From Maridesulfovibrio hydrothermalis AM13 = DSM 14728 (GTDB taxonomy: Bacteria; Desulfobacterota; Desulfovibrionia; Desulfovibrionales; Desulfovibrionaceae), in NCBI RefSeq assembly GCF_000331025.1, contig NC_020055.1, positions 346,370-410,369 on the forward strand: a DNA stretch of 64,000 bases, read 5' to 3'. Shown one piece after another: positions 63,153-64,000 of this stretch. The notes under the pieces were generated by a model. The model was given only the letters and a program-made list of their open reading frames with translations, did no database searches and was not told the origin of the DNA. The translations under genes were made by a program, and so were the position numbers. Position 1 is the first letter of the stretch. The number at the start of each line of letters is the position of its first letter.

Positions 63153-64000
63153 TTATCTCTGGTGTCTTTTTCTGTATTCGTTAACGTCACGTTCCCAAGG
63201 ACCATCAACCTCATCTGCTTTCCAGAAGATGTAAGGGTTGTGTCTAGGTTCTTGAACGTGTCTCGGATCAGCCTTGGTGTTGGTAACTTCGAGAAGCTTC
63301 TGGAAGCCCATGCGACGCATAGTTTCACCCAGACGCTCACGGTTTTTACCTTCTTCCATCCACCAGTCCCAAATGTTTTCAACAACTTCTTTAATTTCAT
63401 CGTAAGGCTCTTCAACCTTGATGAAAGGAATAAGAAGGGAGCTGAGCTGAGGACCGTCAAGGATCGGAGCTTTTGCACCACAAAGGATGGAAGCACCACG
63501 ATCGTTACCGATCATCAGAGCGCGAGGCATGGTGTTGATGCAATGCATGCAATGCATACATTCTTTGTCATTGATTTCAAGTTTGCCGTCAGCGTACTTG
63601 ATGCATTTGCCCGGGCAAAGCTCAACAACTTCTTTCTGGATATCAAACTTACCCCAGTCGCGACCGGAGTGAGCACCAGCGTTAGGAGCAAATTCGCCGC
63701 CTACGTAAGCTGCAACAGCTTCCTGATCGATGCGAATTTCATCACGCCAGATACCTACAACGGAGAAGTCAGAACGAGCAAGAGCACAAACACAGCTGTT
63801 TGGACAAGCGTCGAACTTAAACTTGAACTTGTAGGGGAAAGCAGGACGGTGAAGTTCGTCCTGAAATTCCATGGTCATATCATAGCAGAGTCCCTGAGCA
63901 TCGTAACATGCGTACTCACAACGGGACATACCGAGACATGCTGCAGGAGTACGAAGGTTGGAGCCTGAGCCACCAAGGTCAACGTTTGCATCATGAGTCA
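63153..64000 (-). CDS. dsrA: dissimilatory sulfite reductase subunit alpha (partial, 5' end outside window)
   Basis: The last 282 residues of DsrA; the reading frame is open to the window edge, and full-length DsrA has about 437. The segment NVDLGGSGSNLRTPAACLG at the edge, followed by MSRCEYACYD, matches DsrA well. Further on are CPNSCVCALARSD for the siroheme-linked cluster and the ferredoxin cysteines CPGKC and CMHCMHCINTMP. It forms the alpha half of the DsrA2B2 enzyme. The promoter and start codon lie beyond position 64000. An ATG at 63929 is internal, not the true start. Confidence 0.97.
   Translation of the reverse strand, partial: THDANVDLGGSGSNLRTPAACLGMSRCEYACYDAQGLCYDMTMEFQDELHRPAFPYKFKFKFDACPNSCVCALARSDFSVVGIWRDEIRIDQEAVAAYVGGEFAPNAGAHSGRDWGKFDIQKEVVELCPGKCIKYADGKLEINDKECMHCMHCINTMPRALMIGNDRGASILCGAKAPILDGPQLSSLLIPFIKVEEPYDEIKEVVENIWDWWMEEGKNRERLGETMRRMGFQKLLEVTNTKADPRHVQEPRHNPYIFWKADEVDGPWERDVNEYRKRHQR

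Noticed and set aside
62874-63968. A 364-codon open frame on the plus strand across dsrB and dsrA
   Set aside because: It is fully antisense to the strongly conserved dsrAB genes, and its residues show no family features.

Overview
The window looks like chromosomal DNA of a marine-type sulfate-reducing deltaproteobacterium of the Desulfovibrio group (Desulfovibrionaceae). The strongest evidence is the dissimilatory sulfite reductase locus at the right edge, in the order dsrA-dsrB-dsrD followed by a CobB/DsrN-type amidotransferase. A Desulfovibrio-type flavodoxin, two large multihaem cytochrome c modules, SatP-type acetate transport and AT-rich intergenic DNA agree with this. I see no insertion sequence, prophage or CRISPR array, so this is ordinary core and semi-core chromosome.

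Layout. 0.2-3.0 kb: a PilZ protein, a cation/proton antiporter and a SatP-type acetate/succinate transporter. 3.4-8.2 kb: argB followed tightly by mobB, moeA and a moeA-binding-protein fusion, a molybdenum/tungsten cofactor operon. 8.3-12.1 kb (minus): a four-gene respiratory module with a Tat-exported four-cluster ferredoxin, two membrane cytochrome b-like proteins and an octahaem cytochrome of the tetrathionate-reductase type. 12.7-14.0 kb: citrate synthase. 14.2-20.1 kb: a tRNA-Leu, then the glycerol regulon glpK, glpF, glpD (minus) with a divergent GlpR-like repressor and candidate operators. 20.1-22.4 kb: a DEAD-box RNA helicase behind a leader of about 740 nt. 22.6-26.1 kb (minus): two homologous bd-type membrane subunits, the larger fused to eight c-type haem motifs. 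A second, identical tRNA-Leu(CAG) lies at 26.3 kb.

26.6-37.6 kb is mainly biosynthetic: a secreted unknown protein, metF and metE under a cobalamin riboswitch, a DUF4136 lipoprotein, a second PilZ protein, a glycosyltransferase, metC, aroB and a DAHP synthase-chorismate mutase fusion, then flavodoxin behind a clear sigma-70-like promoter. 37.6-44.5 kb: a lone Hpt protein, an ABC-F ATPase, KtrB/KtrA potassium uptake, a TPR protein and a glutamine cyclotransferase. 44.5-52.7 kb: a 1408-residue CoA-dehydratase-activase-like protein, a trypsin-like lipoprotein, a TraT-like lipoprotein and a small membrane protein. 52.8-58.0 kb (minus): two paralogous proteins joining a FecR-like domain to RTX calcium-binding repeats. 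58.3-64.0 kb: lgt, an unknown protein, dsrN, dsrD, dsrB and the 3' part of dsrA.

Taken together, the cell disposes of electrons and reductant through the DsrAB system and periplasmic multihaem cytochromes, takes up glycerol, moves acetate, and controls B12-independent methionine synthesis with a riboswitch. The least explained parts are the bd/octahaem fusion pair at 22.6-26.1 kb and the FecR-RTX pair at 52.8-58.0 kb. All function calls were made by eye from motifs and family knowledge. No database search was run.
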